Positions 37,160 to 54,880 of a stretch of 64,000 bases of DNA are shown piece by piece. Numbering within the stretch: the stretch's first letter is position 1; the number at the start of each line of letters is the position of its first letter. The position numbers were made by a program, and so were the translations under genes. The notes beneath the pieces are model-generated. The model did no database searches and was not told the DNA's origin. It worked only from the letters and a program-made list of their open reading frames with translations. Origin of the DNA: Papio anubis (lineage: Eukaryota > Chordata > Mammalia > Primates > Cercopithecidae); the NCBI RefSeq assembly GCF_008728515.1, contig NC_044979.1:167036782-167100781 (forward strand), written 5' to 3'.

Positions 37160-37495
37160 AGTGCCTACAAAGTCCTCCAAGTCGGCTGTTCCCCCGTATC
37201 TCCACATTGATACACTTCACATTTTCTCTGCCTGCAACCCTATTCCCCACTGGGAATCCCTGCCTGTTTTGCCTCTTTTAGAAAAGCCATTCCCGGCGTC
37301 TGCCCTCCACCTGAGATGCCACTACATGTGCTCTCACAGTTGCAGTGATTACCCGTCTCCAACCTCCTAGGAAATACCTACTACACAGTGCGGCCACTGT
37401 CCATTTAGTCGGCCCCGCTAAAGCATCAGCTAATTCTGCACAGCAACTATGCATTTTAGCTCTTGGTGCTTAATGCCCAGCACAAAGACAGACAC
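37160..37495 (+). mobile_element. L2-like LINE fragment
   Basis: CTCTGCCTGCAACCCTATTC, TTTTGCCTCTTTTAGAAAAG, TTAGCTCTTGGTGCTTAATG and CCCAGCACAAAGACAGACAC resemble the L2 3' region, strongly decayed. Confidence 0.5.
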
Positions 37496-38094
37496 ATGGC
37501 CACCATCCAATCAATCGATTTTAAATTAAAGCAATGGTTTTAGCTGCAAGGCAGAGCAAAAACATCTGATGATAAAAGGTTCAGCCTCCAAGAACAGCAC
37601 TTCTTCTATCCTGGTCATCACTGGGTAGCAGGAGCTACCCAAGGGCTTAAGCTTTCCCGGTCCACTTTCCCTTACATTGTGGTTTGCCATTAAATCAGTT
37701 AACCTACTTTTGTCACAAAGCAGTGCAGTGTGTCACTGGCCCACTTCATTTCTTGGCTACTCAATGGCATCCACATGTCAGTATGAACTGTGTTTTTAAA
37801 TAAGGAATTAACTGTCTCTGTCCTGGATTTACCCAAGGGAAGCTTGGGGTGCAACCTTGGGTTCTATTGCCTAATACACTAACGTGACTTGGAGCAAACT
37901 GCTTAAGCTTTCTCATCCTTAGCTACCCAATCCATTAAATGAAGACATAAGTCTAGAAATAGCATAGACAAGAAAGAAATCACCACACTGCCCCATGCCA
38001 GAGTAAACGCAGGGACACCAGCCAGCCCTGGCCTCCGCAGTGGCTGCAAATGGAGCCACACCCTTCTATCACCTTTGGAAGGCAGGAGGGAAAG
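37496..38094. other. Unassigned sequence
   Basis: No gene recognised. 37880-37970 has faint MIR similarity. Confidence 0.45.
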
Positions 38095-38150
38095 TGTCTT
38101 AGTCTCCCTGGGCTGCCATAACAAAATAGCAGACTGGGAGATTCAACAAC

Positions 38151-38344
38151 ATTCATTCATTCATTCATTCATTCATTTTTGAGACAGAGTAGTCTTACTC
38201 TGTTGTCCAGGCTGGAGTACAGTGGCACAATCTTGGCTTACTGCAACCTCCGTCTCCCAGGTTCAGGCAATTCTCCTGCCTCAGCCTTCCAAGCAGCTAT
38301 AATTACAGGCATGAGCCCCCAGGCCCAACTAATTTTTTTGTATT
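38151..38344 (-). mobile_element. Outer Alu, right part, with (ATTC)n tail
   Basis: A (CATT)7 tail (38148-38177) leads into GAGACAGAGTAGTCTTACTC. The element is broken at TTTTTGTATTTTT by the Alu at 38345-38624 and resumes at 38625. Confidence 0.9.
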
Positions 38345-38624
38345 TTTTGAGACGGAGTTCAGCTTCGTCACCAGGCTGGGAGTGCAGTGGCCGGATCTCA
38401 GCTCTCACTGCAAGCCCGCCCCGGGTTCACGCCATTCTCCTGCCCTCAGCCTGAGTAGCTGGGACTACAGGCTCACACCTCGCCCGCCAGTTTTGCATTT
38501 TTAGTAGAGACGGGGTTTCAACTGCAAAGAATAGGATGGTCTCTGAGATTCTCCTGACCTTCGCGGATCCACCCCGGCCTCCCAAAGTGCTGGGATTTGC
38601 TTGAGCCACCACCCGGCAATTTTT
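38345..38624 (-). mobile_element. Nested monkey-type AluY with corrupted sequence
   Basis: GTGGCCGGATCTCAGC, CACCTCGCCCG and TGCTTGAGCCACC mark the cercopithecoid AluY form. Scattered one-base insertions and deletions (CCAGGCTGGGAGTG, GCTCTCACTGCAAG, CTGCCCTCAGCC) and a filler-like AACTGCAAAGAATA are not typical of a young Alu. Confidence 0.88.
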
Positions 38625-38742
38625 TATTTTTTATTAGGACAGCTTCAATGGTGCTGGCTGGTGTCAAACTGCTGACCTCATATGATCCACCACTTTGGCC
38701 TCCCAAAGTGTTGGGATTACAGGCATGAGCCACTGCACCCGA
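38625..38742 (-). mobile_element. Outer Alu, left part
   Basis: It resumes as AATTTTTTATTTTTTATTAG and ends ..GAGCCACTGCACCCGACC. It pairs with 38151-38344. Confidence 0.88.
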
Positions 38743-38999
38743 CCAACAGACATTTATTTTCTTACAGTCCTAGACACTGAAGTCCATCATCAGGGTGCTA
38801 TCTGCATTGGTTTCTGGTGAGGCCTTTCTTCTTGGCTTGTGGACAGCCACCTTCTCTCTGTGTCCTCACATGGCCTCTCCTCTGTACACACAACAATAAG
38901 ATTTAACCCAGATGCCAAAGGTATAGTCAACACTTCCAAGTTAAGCCATAGCTCCTTGTTGGGGTACCTGTTTCTATCCTACATCATGAACTGCTTTTA

Positions 39000-40559
<1,560 letters not shown>

Positions 40560-40790
40560 AAGAACAGATACCATTTACTGAGTAGCTACTGTGCCAGGTC
40601 CTGGGCACTGTGTGTATATAATCATTGTCAAACTGGTAATGAAAGTGTTCTGCCCATTTTACAGATGAGGATACAGAGGCTCAAATACTAGGTGACTGCC
40701 CCAGGCCACACAGCCAGTAAATGAAGGACACAAACCCAAGTGTATCTGGCTGCAAAGGCCATGGTCTTGGCATCACACCATGGCGGGCTG
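40560..40790 (-). mobile_element. MIR SINE, antisense
   Basis: CATTTACTGAGTAGCTACTG, TGCCAGGTCCTGGGCACTGT, CCATTTTACAGATGAGGATA and GGCCACACAGCCAGTAAATG are antisense MIR landmarks. Confidence 0.88.
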
Positions 40791-41587
40791 TCTCTGGCTC
40801 CTTCCATGAAGTCCTCAGATTGATGTTTAGAAAGAAGGAGATATTTTATAAACATAAGCAAACATAAGTAGGCCAAAACTAACAGGACTTGCAGCAAATG
40901 GTGCTGCAGTCCCCACCACCATGGGATCAAGCACCCTCCCACTCCTTTGTTTTATGAAATCTGAGGTCTTGAAAAGACACATACGCACTGCACCCCACGC
41001 TTCAACCCGAGAGATTCAGTGTGTAAAAGACAGAGTGGGTCTTGTGCCAAGAAGTTGGAGCCAGTTTATTTTAGTCTCAATGTTAAGACAGCCAGCACCA
41101 GGTTGAGGCTGAGAAATGCTCCTTCTAATTAAAACTTTATTTTCAAACACATGTCACAGTTTCGACATGGTGAGACTCATTTTTTGCTATGTGGATTTCT
41201 AAGAGTAGAAGCAGCTGCTTCTACTGACAGTCTCTTCCATTCATTTCGGGACAACCAGAGGATCCCAAGGGGCCAAGATTGGTTTTATATGCAGGGCAGG
41301 AGCAATGTGAGCTCTGCGAGCACTCAAGATACCTACAAAATCAAGAAAAATGAGACTATCATCAATCTAGTTGATATCGCAAGAGGCACTGCTTCATGAC
41401 AGAGTCTATGCATCCAGTTGAGGAAAAGCCTGACAAATCTGGACCACAGACAATGTCCCTTGTCCCCATCTGGTAGGGTCCAATATGAGGAACACCCAAG
41501 CAGATCTGAGGCAACCTTGGAAAAAGGGAGTGAACCAGGGCATCATGGAACCCTGGTCATTGCCGGAAAAGGAGTCAGAAAATCCAC
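40791..41587. other. Unassigned sequence
   Basis: No gene recognised. 41050-41130 vaguely resembles the end of a hAT element (TTGAGGCTGAGAAATGCTCC). Confidence 0.4.
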
Positions 41588-41920
41588 TGCCATAGGCTGA
41601 AAGGTTAGGTCCCCTGCAGAACTCACACTTTCAAATCCTCACCTGAAATGTGATGGCCTTTGAAAGGTGATCAGCCATAAGGTGCAATCCTCATGTATGG
41701 GATTAGTGCTTTTTTAAAAGAGACCCCAAAGAACTCCCTCACCCTTCTACCACGTGAGAACACGGCAAAAGTTGGCTGTCTATAAGCCAGGAAGCCAGCC
41801 CTCACCAGACACAAATCTGCTGGCTCCCTGATCCTGGACTTCCCAGCCACCAGAACTGTGTTGTTTATATGCCACTCAGTCTATGGTATTCTGTGACAGC
41901 AACCCAAACAGATGAAGACA
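41588..41920 (+). mobile_element. MLT1-type MaLR LTR
   Basis: TGCCATAGGCTGAAAGG start; TGGGATTAGTGCTTTTTTAA, CTATAAGCCAGGAAGCCAGC, TGGACTTCCCAGCCACCAGA and TCTATGGTATTCTGTGACAG; ends AGATGAAGACA. Confidence 0.85.
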
Positions 41921-42450
41921 CCCACTAAGAACACTGTACCCCAACTGCCTGTCACTTAGAGTGTCCCCCACAGGACTCCACAAAGAGGCTTCCGGGGTGG
42001 GGACTGCGTGGGCTTTGCTCCCTGGTCCATCTGCAGGCACATACCCGCAGGTATGAGCTCAATACGTCAACACCTGCTGGTTGAACTAGCACCATGGAGC
42101 TAGCACTGTGGGTGGCCTCCAAACCCAGCTTGCCTCTGCCTCCAGGGCAGGGACATTACTTAAACAGCAGCTCTTAACCAATGTGAAAATCAGGAAGAAA
42201 CACACAAAGAAAGGACTGAGGAAGCCTGAAAGAGCAAACTACTATGGGTTTCAAATCTTTTGCCCACCACTCTCTAGTAGTAAACCTACTCAAGGCCCAG
42301 CTATTAAAGCAGGCCCCAAAGTCCACAGCACTGTGCGTCCTATAATCTCAGTATCTTGCTCATCCAGGAAGGGGGGCCTGATAGACTTTTTAGGACCCTG
42401 ACCCCAGGCATAGCCATCTTCACGTTCTGAGGCTCCCCTAGTACAGCCAG
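41921..42450. other. Unassigned sequence
   Basis: No gene or named repeat. The 97-codon frame at 42108-42401 is unsupported. Confidence 0.45.
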
Positions 42451-42831
42451 TGCTATCACCTAAATGTTTGTGCCCCACCTCTCCAAATTCCTATCTCCCT
42501 GAAATCCTAGCCCCCTAGGTGATGGTATCAGGAGGTGGAGCCTTTCGGAGGTGACTGGGTAGGAGGGCAGAGCCCCTGTGAATGGGATTAGTGCCCTTAT
42601 AAAAGAGGCCTCAGAGTACTAGCCAGTCCCTTCCACCATGTGAGGACTCAGTGAGAAGACAGTCTTCTATGAACCAGGAAGCAGGTCTTCACCAGACACC
42701 AAATCTGCCAGTGCCTTGATCTTGGACTTTCCAGCCTCCAGAACCATGAGCCATAAACTCCTGCTCTTTATAAATTACACAGTTGTGAATAATTTCTATT
42801 CTTTCAGGGCAGCAAAACACAGACTAAGACA
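42451..42831 (+). mobile_element. MLT1-type MaLR LTR
   Basis: GGTGATGGTATCAGGAGGTG, GGGATTAGTGCCCTTATAAA, CCATGTGAGGACTCAGTGAG, CTTGGACTTTCCAGCCTCCA and GACTAAGACA are MLT1 landmarks in order. It lies in the same orientation as the MLT1 at 41588, about 530 bp away. Confidence 0.9.
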
Positions 42832-43434
42832 AGCACCAGTCGTAGCATTAACACATCCATACAGGAACAGAGACTGAAGAGCAAATCTAGAGCACCACGC
42901 TGTCTTCCCACAAACCAGGGCATGCCTCACTCCATGGCTCGCACACATTCCAACTGGTCCCCAGAAAGGAGCCCCAGGGGCTTCTCAGGCATGGGCTATT
43001 CTCACCCTCACATCTTACAATGGAGAACATAAAATGACTCTGACACCAAGAGGTGGCACTACTCGGGGGACAATTTATAACTCACTGCAGCATTTTCTAG
43101 GAGCCTATAAAATTCACGTGCTAATCCCAAGACAAAAAAATGAAAACATTTAATGCACTGTTGCATGAGAGTGTGGAGAGAGGAGACAGACAGAAAGCAA
43201 AACACAAACTCTGGGATAACAGATCAAAATTCAGACCTGGAATCTACAACACCTAATGACCATATTCTCTCTGCTGGACTCCAGTAGCCACCATTGTGTC
43301 AGGAACCTCAATAAGCTCTCACATCCTCAGAGACAGCCTACCCTCCAGAGACAGCACACTCCTGAAGGGAGTGGCTTGCACTGCTTGTGTCCCAGGGAAG
43401 CAGCAAGGTGCCAACAATTCCAACATCACCACCA
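42832..43434. other. Unassigned sequence
   Basis: No gene recognised. Confidence 0.45.
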
Positions 43435-43640
43435 CCAACAGCTACTGGGTACCAACCAGGGCCGGATACTGGTCTAAGCCCTCACGTGTATGAGCACGCT
43501 GAAGCCTCGCACCTGCCTGAGGGGTAGGTGCTACTAAAGTCCCTACTCTGTAGAAGAGGAAACCCAGGCACAAAGAGACTGAGTCCTCTTTACAAGGTCA
43601 CGGTCCAGCTGCAGAACCTTTCCTCTTAGCTCTACACCCC
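43435..43640 (-). mobile_element. MIR SINE, antisense (decayed)
   Basis: CTACTGGGTACCAACCAGGG, CTGTAGAAGAGGAAACCCAG, GCACAAAGAGACTGAG and CTTTACAAGGTCACGGTC follow antisense MIR. Confidence 0.7.
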
Positions 43641-44688
43641 GCCTAACCACATGTTCGCAGGGCCTGGTTCTCTGATTCCCTGATTCCGAGCAACTGTCTT
43701 CACATACACGATCTGCTCCCCTGTTGGGCTCAGGAACAAGCTGCACGCCCTTGAGTGGAAACCAACAGCACATCCCATCCCTCTACCACCTGATGATTCA
43801 CCATTCAAAACCAGTTCTTACCCACAATAAAATATGAACTGTTGGGAGGGAGGTGCCATGGGGCACTGTGAAACCGGTGTCCCTGTAGGAGGACTGGGAG
43901 TCCCAGCCATCCAGCACTGGAACACAGTACACTTTCCACTCTGGATCATCCCGGGGAAAAAAATGAGAACCCTCACCCTCTGAGAGCCAGTCAGCGGCCC
44001 CCAAGGAACTCCCTACCATCCCTCTGAAAGCCAGCCGCACCACCGTCATCCTGCCCTCATGTCTGAGGCTGCATTCAAAACCTGGAGCAGCAGAAATGAC
44101 CATCCCGCTATTCTGTGTCATCCTACAGGGTCAGAACGAGGCGGGGGGAAAAGGGTGTGTCAGCAGCTCCAGCAGCCTGCCCCTCCCTGGGCAGCAAGAT
44201 TTACAAAGCACTTCATTTAGGTCTGACAAATATTCTGTGTCCTGAGCTGCTGCTCTAGGCTCGGTTGTGCTTTTTTACATTCAATTGCTCCTCAGTGACC
44301 ACTGCCTAGTACTCATGTCACTCATGTCACGGGCTTGGCAGCCAGGCTCAGGTGGAAACTTCCTGCATCCACCCTTTCCACTAAGGAGGGGAACAGGCTG
44401 GACCATCCTTCCTGATGGAAGCCCAAGGACCAGTAAAGCCTGGTGGTCTTGATATGGAGCAGTCCCAGGACAGAAGAACTTTGGTCCACAGCTTGGGACG
44501 TAATGAGAGTCACATCACCACTCGGGTCTTCAGATGTCACATGAGGAAGCACTGAGACTTTTCTGCTGTGTGGCCGCTTCGCCCGAAGCAGAGGGAAGGG
44601 AGATACAAAATTATACCTGTATTCTGTGTGATCCTCATATGTACAGACAGAAAAAAGAAAAGGAAGGGGGGGAAGGGGAAACGGGAGG
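43641..44688. other. Unassigned sequence
   Basis: No exon recognised. The minus frame 43798-44121 (107 codons) and several others match nothing known. A purine-rich patch precedes the LTR (44648-44685). Confidence 0.45.
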
Positions 44689-45043
44689 TGTATTAGTCTG
44701 CTCTCACGCTGCTAATAAAGACATACACCAGACTGGGTAATTTACAAAGGAAAGAAGTTTCATGGACTCAGTTCCACATGGCTGGGGAGGCCTCACAATC
44801 ATGGTGCATGGCGGAAGGTGAAGGAGGAGCAAACTCATGTCTTACATGGTGACGGACAAGAGAGAGTACATCGGCGAACTGCCATTTATAAAACCATCAG
44901 ATCTTGTGAGACTTATTCACTACCATGAGAACAGTATGAGGGAAATCGCCCCCATGATTCCATTGTCTCCACCTCGCCCCACCCTTGGCATATGGGGATT
45001 ATTATAATTCAAGGTGAGATTTCGGTGGGGACACAAATCTTAC
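44689..45043 (-). mobile_element. MST/THE1-type MaLR solitary LTR
   Basis: TGTATTAGTCTGCTCTCACG, GCTGGGGAGGCCTCACAATC, AAAACCATCAGATCTTGTGA and ATTCAAGGTGAGATTTCGGT match the antisense THE1/MST LTR in order. Confidence 0.92.
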
Positions 45044-45328
45044 CCTGAGGGGAGAGGAAAAAAGAGAACAAGGGAAGAACATAGACACACAGGAGAAAAA
45101 AAGACAGCAAAAGCATAGGTGAAAATGTTCACAGCAGCTATTCAGAAGTGGCAAAATTTATGAATAACTTTTGTTTTCTTCTCTATGCCTTCCTGTATTG
45201 CCTGTATTCTCTCCAAGGAAAATGCATGTTACAATCAGGAAAAAAAAAAAAAAAAAAAAACCTGCCAAGCATATATTTCAAGATTTTCGTCAGCACCAGC
45301 CAACTAAAAGGTAACAATAATAACTGTG
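45044..45328. other. Unassigned, A-rich sequence
   Basis: Includes a 22-base poly(A) run at 45239-45260. No gene. Confidence 0.5.
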
Positions 45329-45455
45329 GGCTGGTGCAGTGGCTCACGCCTGCAATCGCAGCACTGTGGGAGGCTGAGACAGGAGGATGGCTTGAACCCA
45401 GGAGCTGCAATGAGCTATGATTACACCACTGCACTCTAGTGTTGGTGACAGAGAA
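45329..45455 (+). mobile_element. Alu with large internal deletion
   Basis: GGCTGGTGCAGTGGCTCACG (left end) is joined to GCTTGAACCCAGGAGCTGCA and ACTGCACTCTAGTGTTGGTG (right end). It leads into the polypurine tract, which probably grew from its A-rich tail. Confidence 0.88.
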
Positions 45456-45477
45456 GCAGGGTGGGGAGGGAAGACAA

Positions 45478-45537
45478 ACAAGAGAAGAACAAGAAGGAGA
45501 AGAAGGAAAGAAAGAAAGACAAGAAAGAAAGAAAGAC

Positions 45538-45620
<83 letters not shown>

Positions 45621-45815
45621 GAGAGGAAGGAAGGAAGGAAGGAAGGAAGGAAGGAAGGAAGGAAGGAAGGAAGGAAGGGGAAGGAAAGGAAGGAAGGGAG
45701 GGAGGGAGGGAGGGAGGAAGGAAGGGAGGGAGAAAGAAAGAGAGAGGAGAGGAGTGGAGAGGAGAGGGAGACGGAGGCAGGGAGGGAGAAAGGAAGGAAG
45801 AAAGGTAGGTAGGTT
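45478..45815 (+). repeat. Long polypurine (GAAA)n(GA)n(GGAA)n(GGGA)n tract
   Basis: About 340 bp almost entirely A and G on the plus strand. It comprises (GAAA) units 45500-45603, (GA)n 45604-45625, (GGAA)n 45626-45680, then GGGA/GGAA mixes. Mirror symmetry allows triplex (H-DNA). The long open frames over it on both strands are low-complexity artefacts. Confidence 0.97.
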
Positions 45816-47116
45816 GGTTGTGCTAAGGGAAAAGGTGCAGACCCCCACCTTGGCAGATGGGAGGGGCCACCCTGGATTGCTTGGACCCATCATACCTCTA
45901 CAACCGTGACCTTAGGAAGCCATCCTCAGGAGGCCACGCTCACAGCACACCTGTAAGGGATCCACTCCTGAAGAAAAACACTCCCCAGAGTCTGAGACAG
46001 CACGTCAGCCCCTCATCCATCTCAGGGCAGAAAGTGCCCAGAGGGAGAGCCCTGGAGGGGAAGGTCAAATCCCCCTCCCCTCCCCATCCCACTTCATCTG
46101 GCTGTTCATGCTCATGCTCAAAGCACTTGAAGAAACTTCCAGAAAAACAAGGTTTCCGGATCATTACAATTGTCTTTCAGCAGTTTTATTAACTGACAGG
46201 AGTAAGAGGAAAAAGAAGACTTTTTTATCCAGGCCTTCATGTGAAAGTTTGTTTTAGGGAAAAAAAGGAAAAGAATTATAGCATTCACTGAAAAGTGTGC
46301 CTTTCCAATTTTTTCCCAAAAAACTTGTACATGTGTTACTGCTAATTCTCTGTTTGGAGTCTCTTTCCACCATAAAAACCTACTGTATGCAGAGGTGCCC
46401 ATGATCTAATAAATCTTTTTTGTTATTATTCTTGTTAACTCAGAGAGGCAGGTTCTTCTATTCTCGCCCTGTGACCATGACTTGGGGTCACTGTGAGGCC
46501 CTCTCTAATTCTACTTTATGTAAAATAATTAAGTGGCTTTATAAAAAAATTCTTACAGATATCCTCAAGTTTAAAGAAGAATCTCAAAAGTTTAAGATAT
46601 GACACCCAAAAATGCAGAGATTCAAAATACCCAAACATCACCATTGATTAAAGCACGAAATAAAATGATGGTTTTTTTAGACTGCCAGCAGGACTAGACC
46701 TAGCCTTTATAACAACAACAATAATAATAAATCCCTAGTTGCCTTCCCAACAGCACCCCTGGATGCCTCCCTCCGTCAACAGAACACTGATCGTCCAAGT
46801 TCACATTCTCCGGCCAGGACAGACTCCGTGAACTGCCGCTGCCCAGCCCCAGCCTGAAATAAGCCAGATATAAACCAATGGGAGCCTCCCACTACTCCTT
46901 GCCTGTGATTGGGTTAGGGCTGGCCATGTGACTCAGCTGCCACCAATGGAACAGACAGGAAGTAAACTAGGGCCTTCCAGGAAGGATTCTCTTTGCCGAT
47001 GAAAAGAGGCCAACTGGTAGAAATGCCTGTCTCTTCATTCAAGTGTTGTAATTACTGGCAGTGCTGCAACTCCAGCTGCAACCCCTGCTACTGTGTAGAA
47101 ATAAGCCCAAGGATTG
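45816..47116. other. Unassigned, repeat-poor sequence
   Basis: No exon recognised. An AATAATAAT run lies near 46720. 46870-47040 has faint resemblance to an old dispersed repeat I cannot name (GGCTGGCCATGTGACTCAGC, CCACCAATGGAACAGACAGG). Confidence 0.45.
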
Positions 47117-48138
<1,022 letters not shown>

Positions 48139-48212
48139 TTATATATGTGTGTGTATATATATGTGTGATATGTGTGTATATATATGTATGTATATGCATA
48201 TGTATATGTATA
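48139..48212. repeat. TA/TG-rich microsatellite
   Basis: An irregular run of TATATGTG and TATGTATA units, AT-rich, abutting the LTR. Confidence 0.93.
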
Positions 48213-48221
48213 TAAACAGAG

Positions 48222-50984
<2,763 letters not shown>

Positions 50985-51334
50985 CATCTAATAATTTATT
51001 TCTCTACCCTCTACAGGCTCTGAACACACATAAGGCACTAACTAATGATGCCATCTCCTCTTGCCCCCTTCTTCCTCTACAAGTGATCCAATCTAAAAAG
51101 CACAGAGATGAAACACCAAGGATCAAAACAAACCCTCCCTTTTCCTATTTCCAATGAAGAATCCTCTTTCTCCCAAAGCAAAGTTGAGGAAAGCACAGAA
51201 GCTTAACAAACACTTCACGAAAGGGCTATGGGTCCAAGAAAGAATACCTTACCAGCTTGATATGAAAAAGTAAGATGCTTTCCACCTCTCTGCTCCTACA
51301 GGGGAAAAGTCAGTGTAGATGAGTCCTAAAACTC
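50985..51334. other. Unassigned sequence
   Basis: No gene or named repeat. Confidence 0.5.
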
Positions 51335-51899
<565 letters not shown>

Positions 51900-51979
51900 A
51901 TATTTATATACACAGAGAGAGAATTATAAAGCAAATGGGACGAAATGCAAACAAGTGGTGAAATTCGGTAACATCTACA
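51900..51979 (+). mobile_element. L1M 3' end, left piece (interrupted)
   Basis: AGAGAGAATTATAAAGCAAA, TGGGACGAAATGCAAACAAG and TGGTGAAATTCGG match an L1M 3' UTR. The continuation is at 54513-54590, beyond an MLT1 LTR and a Tigger. Confidence 0.6.
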
Positions 51980-52369
51980 TGTCTTAATCTGCTTGTGCAG
52001 CTACAACAAAATACCTGAGACGAGGTAATTTATAAAGAAGAGAAATTTATTTTCTCACAGTTCCGGAGGCTGGGAAGTCCAAGATCAAGGCAGCGGCAGG
52101 TTCAGTTGTCTGGGCAGGACTGCTCTCTGCCTTCAAGATGGCACCTTTTGATGTGGCATCCTCCAGAGAGGAGCAGCGCTGTGCTCTCACCTGGCAGAAG
52201 GTGGAAGGGCAAGAGAGCCAAATGCTGCGCAAAGTCTCCTTTATAAGGGCCTAATGCCATTCACGAGGAGAAGCCTTCACGGCCTAACTGCCTCTTAAAG
52301 GCTCCACCTCCCAATATCATCATACTGGAAACACCTGAATTTTGGAGGGGCCACATTCAAACCACAGCA
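51980..52369 (-). mobile_element. MLT1-type MaLR solitary LTR
   Basis: TGTCTTAATCTGCTTGTGCA, ACCTGAGACGAGGTAATTTA, CTGGGAAGTCCAAGATCAAG, CTTTATAAGGGCCTAATGCC, CCACATTCAAACCACAGCA. Target duplication CTACA / ATACA (4 of 5). Confidence 0.92.
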
Positions 52370-52455
52370 ATACACTCATGCACTGCACAATGACATTTCA
52401 GTCAGTGACAGTGGTCTGAACCACATACGACAGTGGTCTTATAGATTACAATGGA

Positions 52456-52770
52456 GTCTGGGTGCGGTGGCTCACGCCTGTAATCCCAGCACCTTGGGAG
52501 GCTGAGGCGGGCGGTGGGGTTGGGGGGGCGGGGAGGGATCACCTGAGGTCAGGAGTTCAAGACCAGCCTGGCCAACATGGTGAAACCCCATCTCTACTAA
52601 AAATACAAAAATTAGCCAGGTGCAGAGGCAGGCACCTATAATCCCAGCTACTCAGAAGGCTGAGGCAGGAGAATCACTTGAACCCGGGGGCGGAGGTTGC
52701 AGTGGGTGGAGATTGCTCCACTGTACTCCAGCCCAAACAACAGAGTGAAGGTCTGTCTCAAAAAAAAAAA
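52456..52770 (+). mobile_element. Alu in Tigger, with G-rich insert
   Basis: It starts GTCTGGGTGCGGTGGCTCAC. Duplication: GATTACAATGGAG / GATTACGATGGAG. About 20 extra G-rich bases lie at 52511-52537. Confidence 0.94.
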
Positions 52771-52998
52771 GATTACGATGGAGCTCTCACCGCCCCTGAA
52801 GACTTTCCCGAAGGACAAGGACAAGACGTGGAAGTGGACAACAGTGATAGTTGCTGGCCCTGCTCCTGTGTAGGCCTAGGCCAATGAGTGTGTCCGTATC
52901 TTGGTTTTTAACTAAAAGTTTAAAAAGTTAAAAAAAAAATGAAATGTTTAAAAATAGGAAATAGTGTACAGAAAAAGGATGTAAAGAAGGAGAATACT

Positions 52999-53289
<291 letters not shown>

Positions 53290-53442
53290 GAGTATCTTTT
53301 GTACAGCTGTACATTGTGCTTATGTTTTAAACAGGGTTACAAGAGAGTCAAGTGTTTAAAAAATCAAAGTCTATGAAGTTAAAAAGCTACAGTAAGCTAT
53401 TGTTACTTTATTATTAAAGAAAAAAAATTTTTATACCTTTAG

Positions 53443-53876
<434 letters not shown>

Positions 53877-54028
53877 AGGCATAGCAATTTTTATCTTTTA
53901 TTCTGTATTGTTGCAGTAACTTTCCTATGTTTAGATGCACAGCTATGTCCCATGTGTTACAGATGCCTACAGTATTCAGTACAGTACTACGCTGTACAAG
54001 TGTGTAGCCCAGGAACAATACCAGCAGT

Positions 54029-54371
54029 CCCCAACCTTTTGGCACCAGAGACCGGTTTCATGGAAGACAATTTTTCCATGGACTGGGGTTGGGGGTTGGG
54101 GAGGATGGTTTCAGGATGAAGCTGCTCCACCTCAGATCATCAGGCATTAGTTAGATTCTCATAAGGAGTGTGCAACCCACATCCCTCGCATGAGCAGTTC
54201 ACAATAGGGTTCACACTCCTATGAGAATCTAATCCTGCCACTGATCTGACAGGAGGCAGAGTTCAGGCGGTAATGCTCACCCACCCGCCGCTCACCTCCG
54301 GCTGTGCGGCCCTGTTCCTAACAGGCCACTGACCGATACCGGTCAACACCCAGGGATTGGGATCCCCTAGG
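54029..54371. mobile_element. hAT-type DNA transposon inside Tigger
   Basis: CAGTCCCCAACCTTTTGGCA start; GAAGACAATTTTTCCATGGA, AGATCATCAGGCATTAGTTA, TGAGCAGTTCACAATAGGGT and GCGGCCCTGTTCCTAACAGG; ends GGGATTGGGATCCCC, the inverted partner. Non-autonomous. Class is clear, exact name not. Confidence 0.82.
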
Positions 54372-54512
54372 CTATCATGCAGCGTAGGTGTGTTGTAGGC
54401 TGTACCATCTAGGTTTGGGAAAGTACACCCTATGTTGTTTGTACAGGGATGAAATTGCCTAACGACACACTTCTCAGAACATATCCCACTCATTAAGCAA
54501 CGCATAACTGTG

Positions 54513-54590
54513 TATGGAAGTTTTTTGTATTATTCTTGCGACTTTTCTGTAAGTCTGAAACTGAAATAATATCAAAACAAATAGTTACAA
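54513..54590 (+). mobile_element. L1M 3' end, right piece
   Basis: GTTTTTTGTATTATTCTTGC and GACTTTTCTGTAAGTCTGAA match an L1M terminus. It joins logically to 51900-51979. Confidence 0.62.
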
Positions 54591-54604
54591 GAGTAAGGAA
54601 GCTT

Positions 54605-54880
54605 TATACTGATAAGATCTTTAAAATATGCAAAATTAAAAATGCAAAATGAGACGTATGGAATATTATCACTCATTTCAGAAGTGCAGAGGAAAATGTA
54701 CTGATATATATTTATTTGGATATTATATCCATAATGGCAGATAAGAAACTGGTACCATTAGTTACCTCTTTGGAATGGAGACTTTTCACGATTTACTTTT
54801 ATATATTTTGAATTTTGAACCATGTGAACATGTTGTGTATTTAAAATATAAATAAAGGAAATACAATTACTTTGAAAATA
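54605..54880 (+). mobile_element. Second L1M 3' end
   Basis: AAGAAACTGGTACCATTAGT, TACCTCTTTGGAATGGAGAC, TTTTGAATTTTGAACCATGT and an A-rich end match another old L1 terminus type. Confidence 0.65.

Larger units (their letters stand above)
38095..38885 (-). mobile_element. MLT1-type LTR interrupted by nested Alus
   Basis: TGTCTTAGTCTCCCTGGGCT and ATAACAAAATAGCAGACTGG (38095-38150) resume at 38743 as CAACAGACATTTATTTTCTT and CTGGTGAGGCCTTTCTTCTT, with GTGTCCTCACATGGCC. The element is MaLR in antisense. The right end is uncertain. Confidence 0.75.

Noticed and set aside
45183..45909. Long open frames (up to 236 codons) rich in Lys-Glu-Arg or Ser-Phe-Leu
   Set aside because: They lie on the polypurine tract, which has no stops in any A/G-only frame. 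Pure composition effect.
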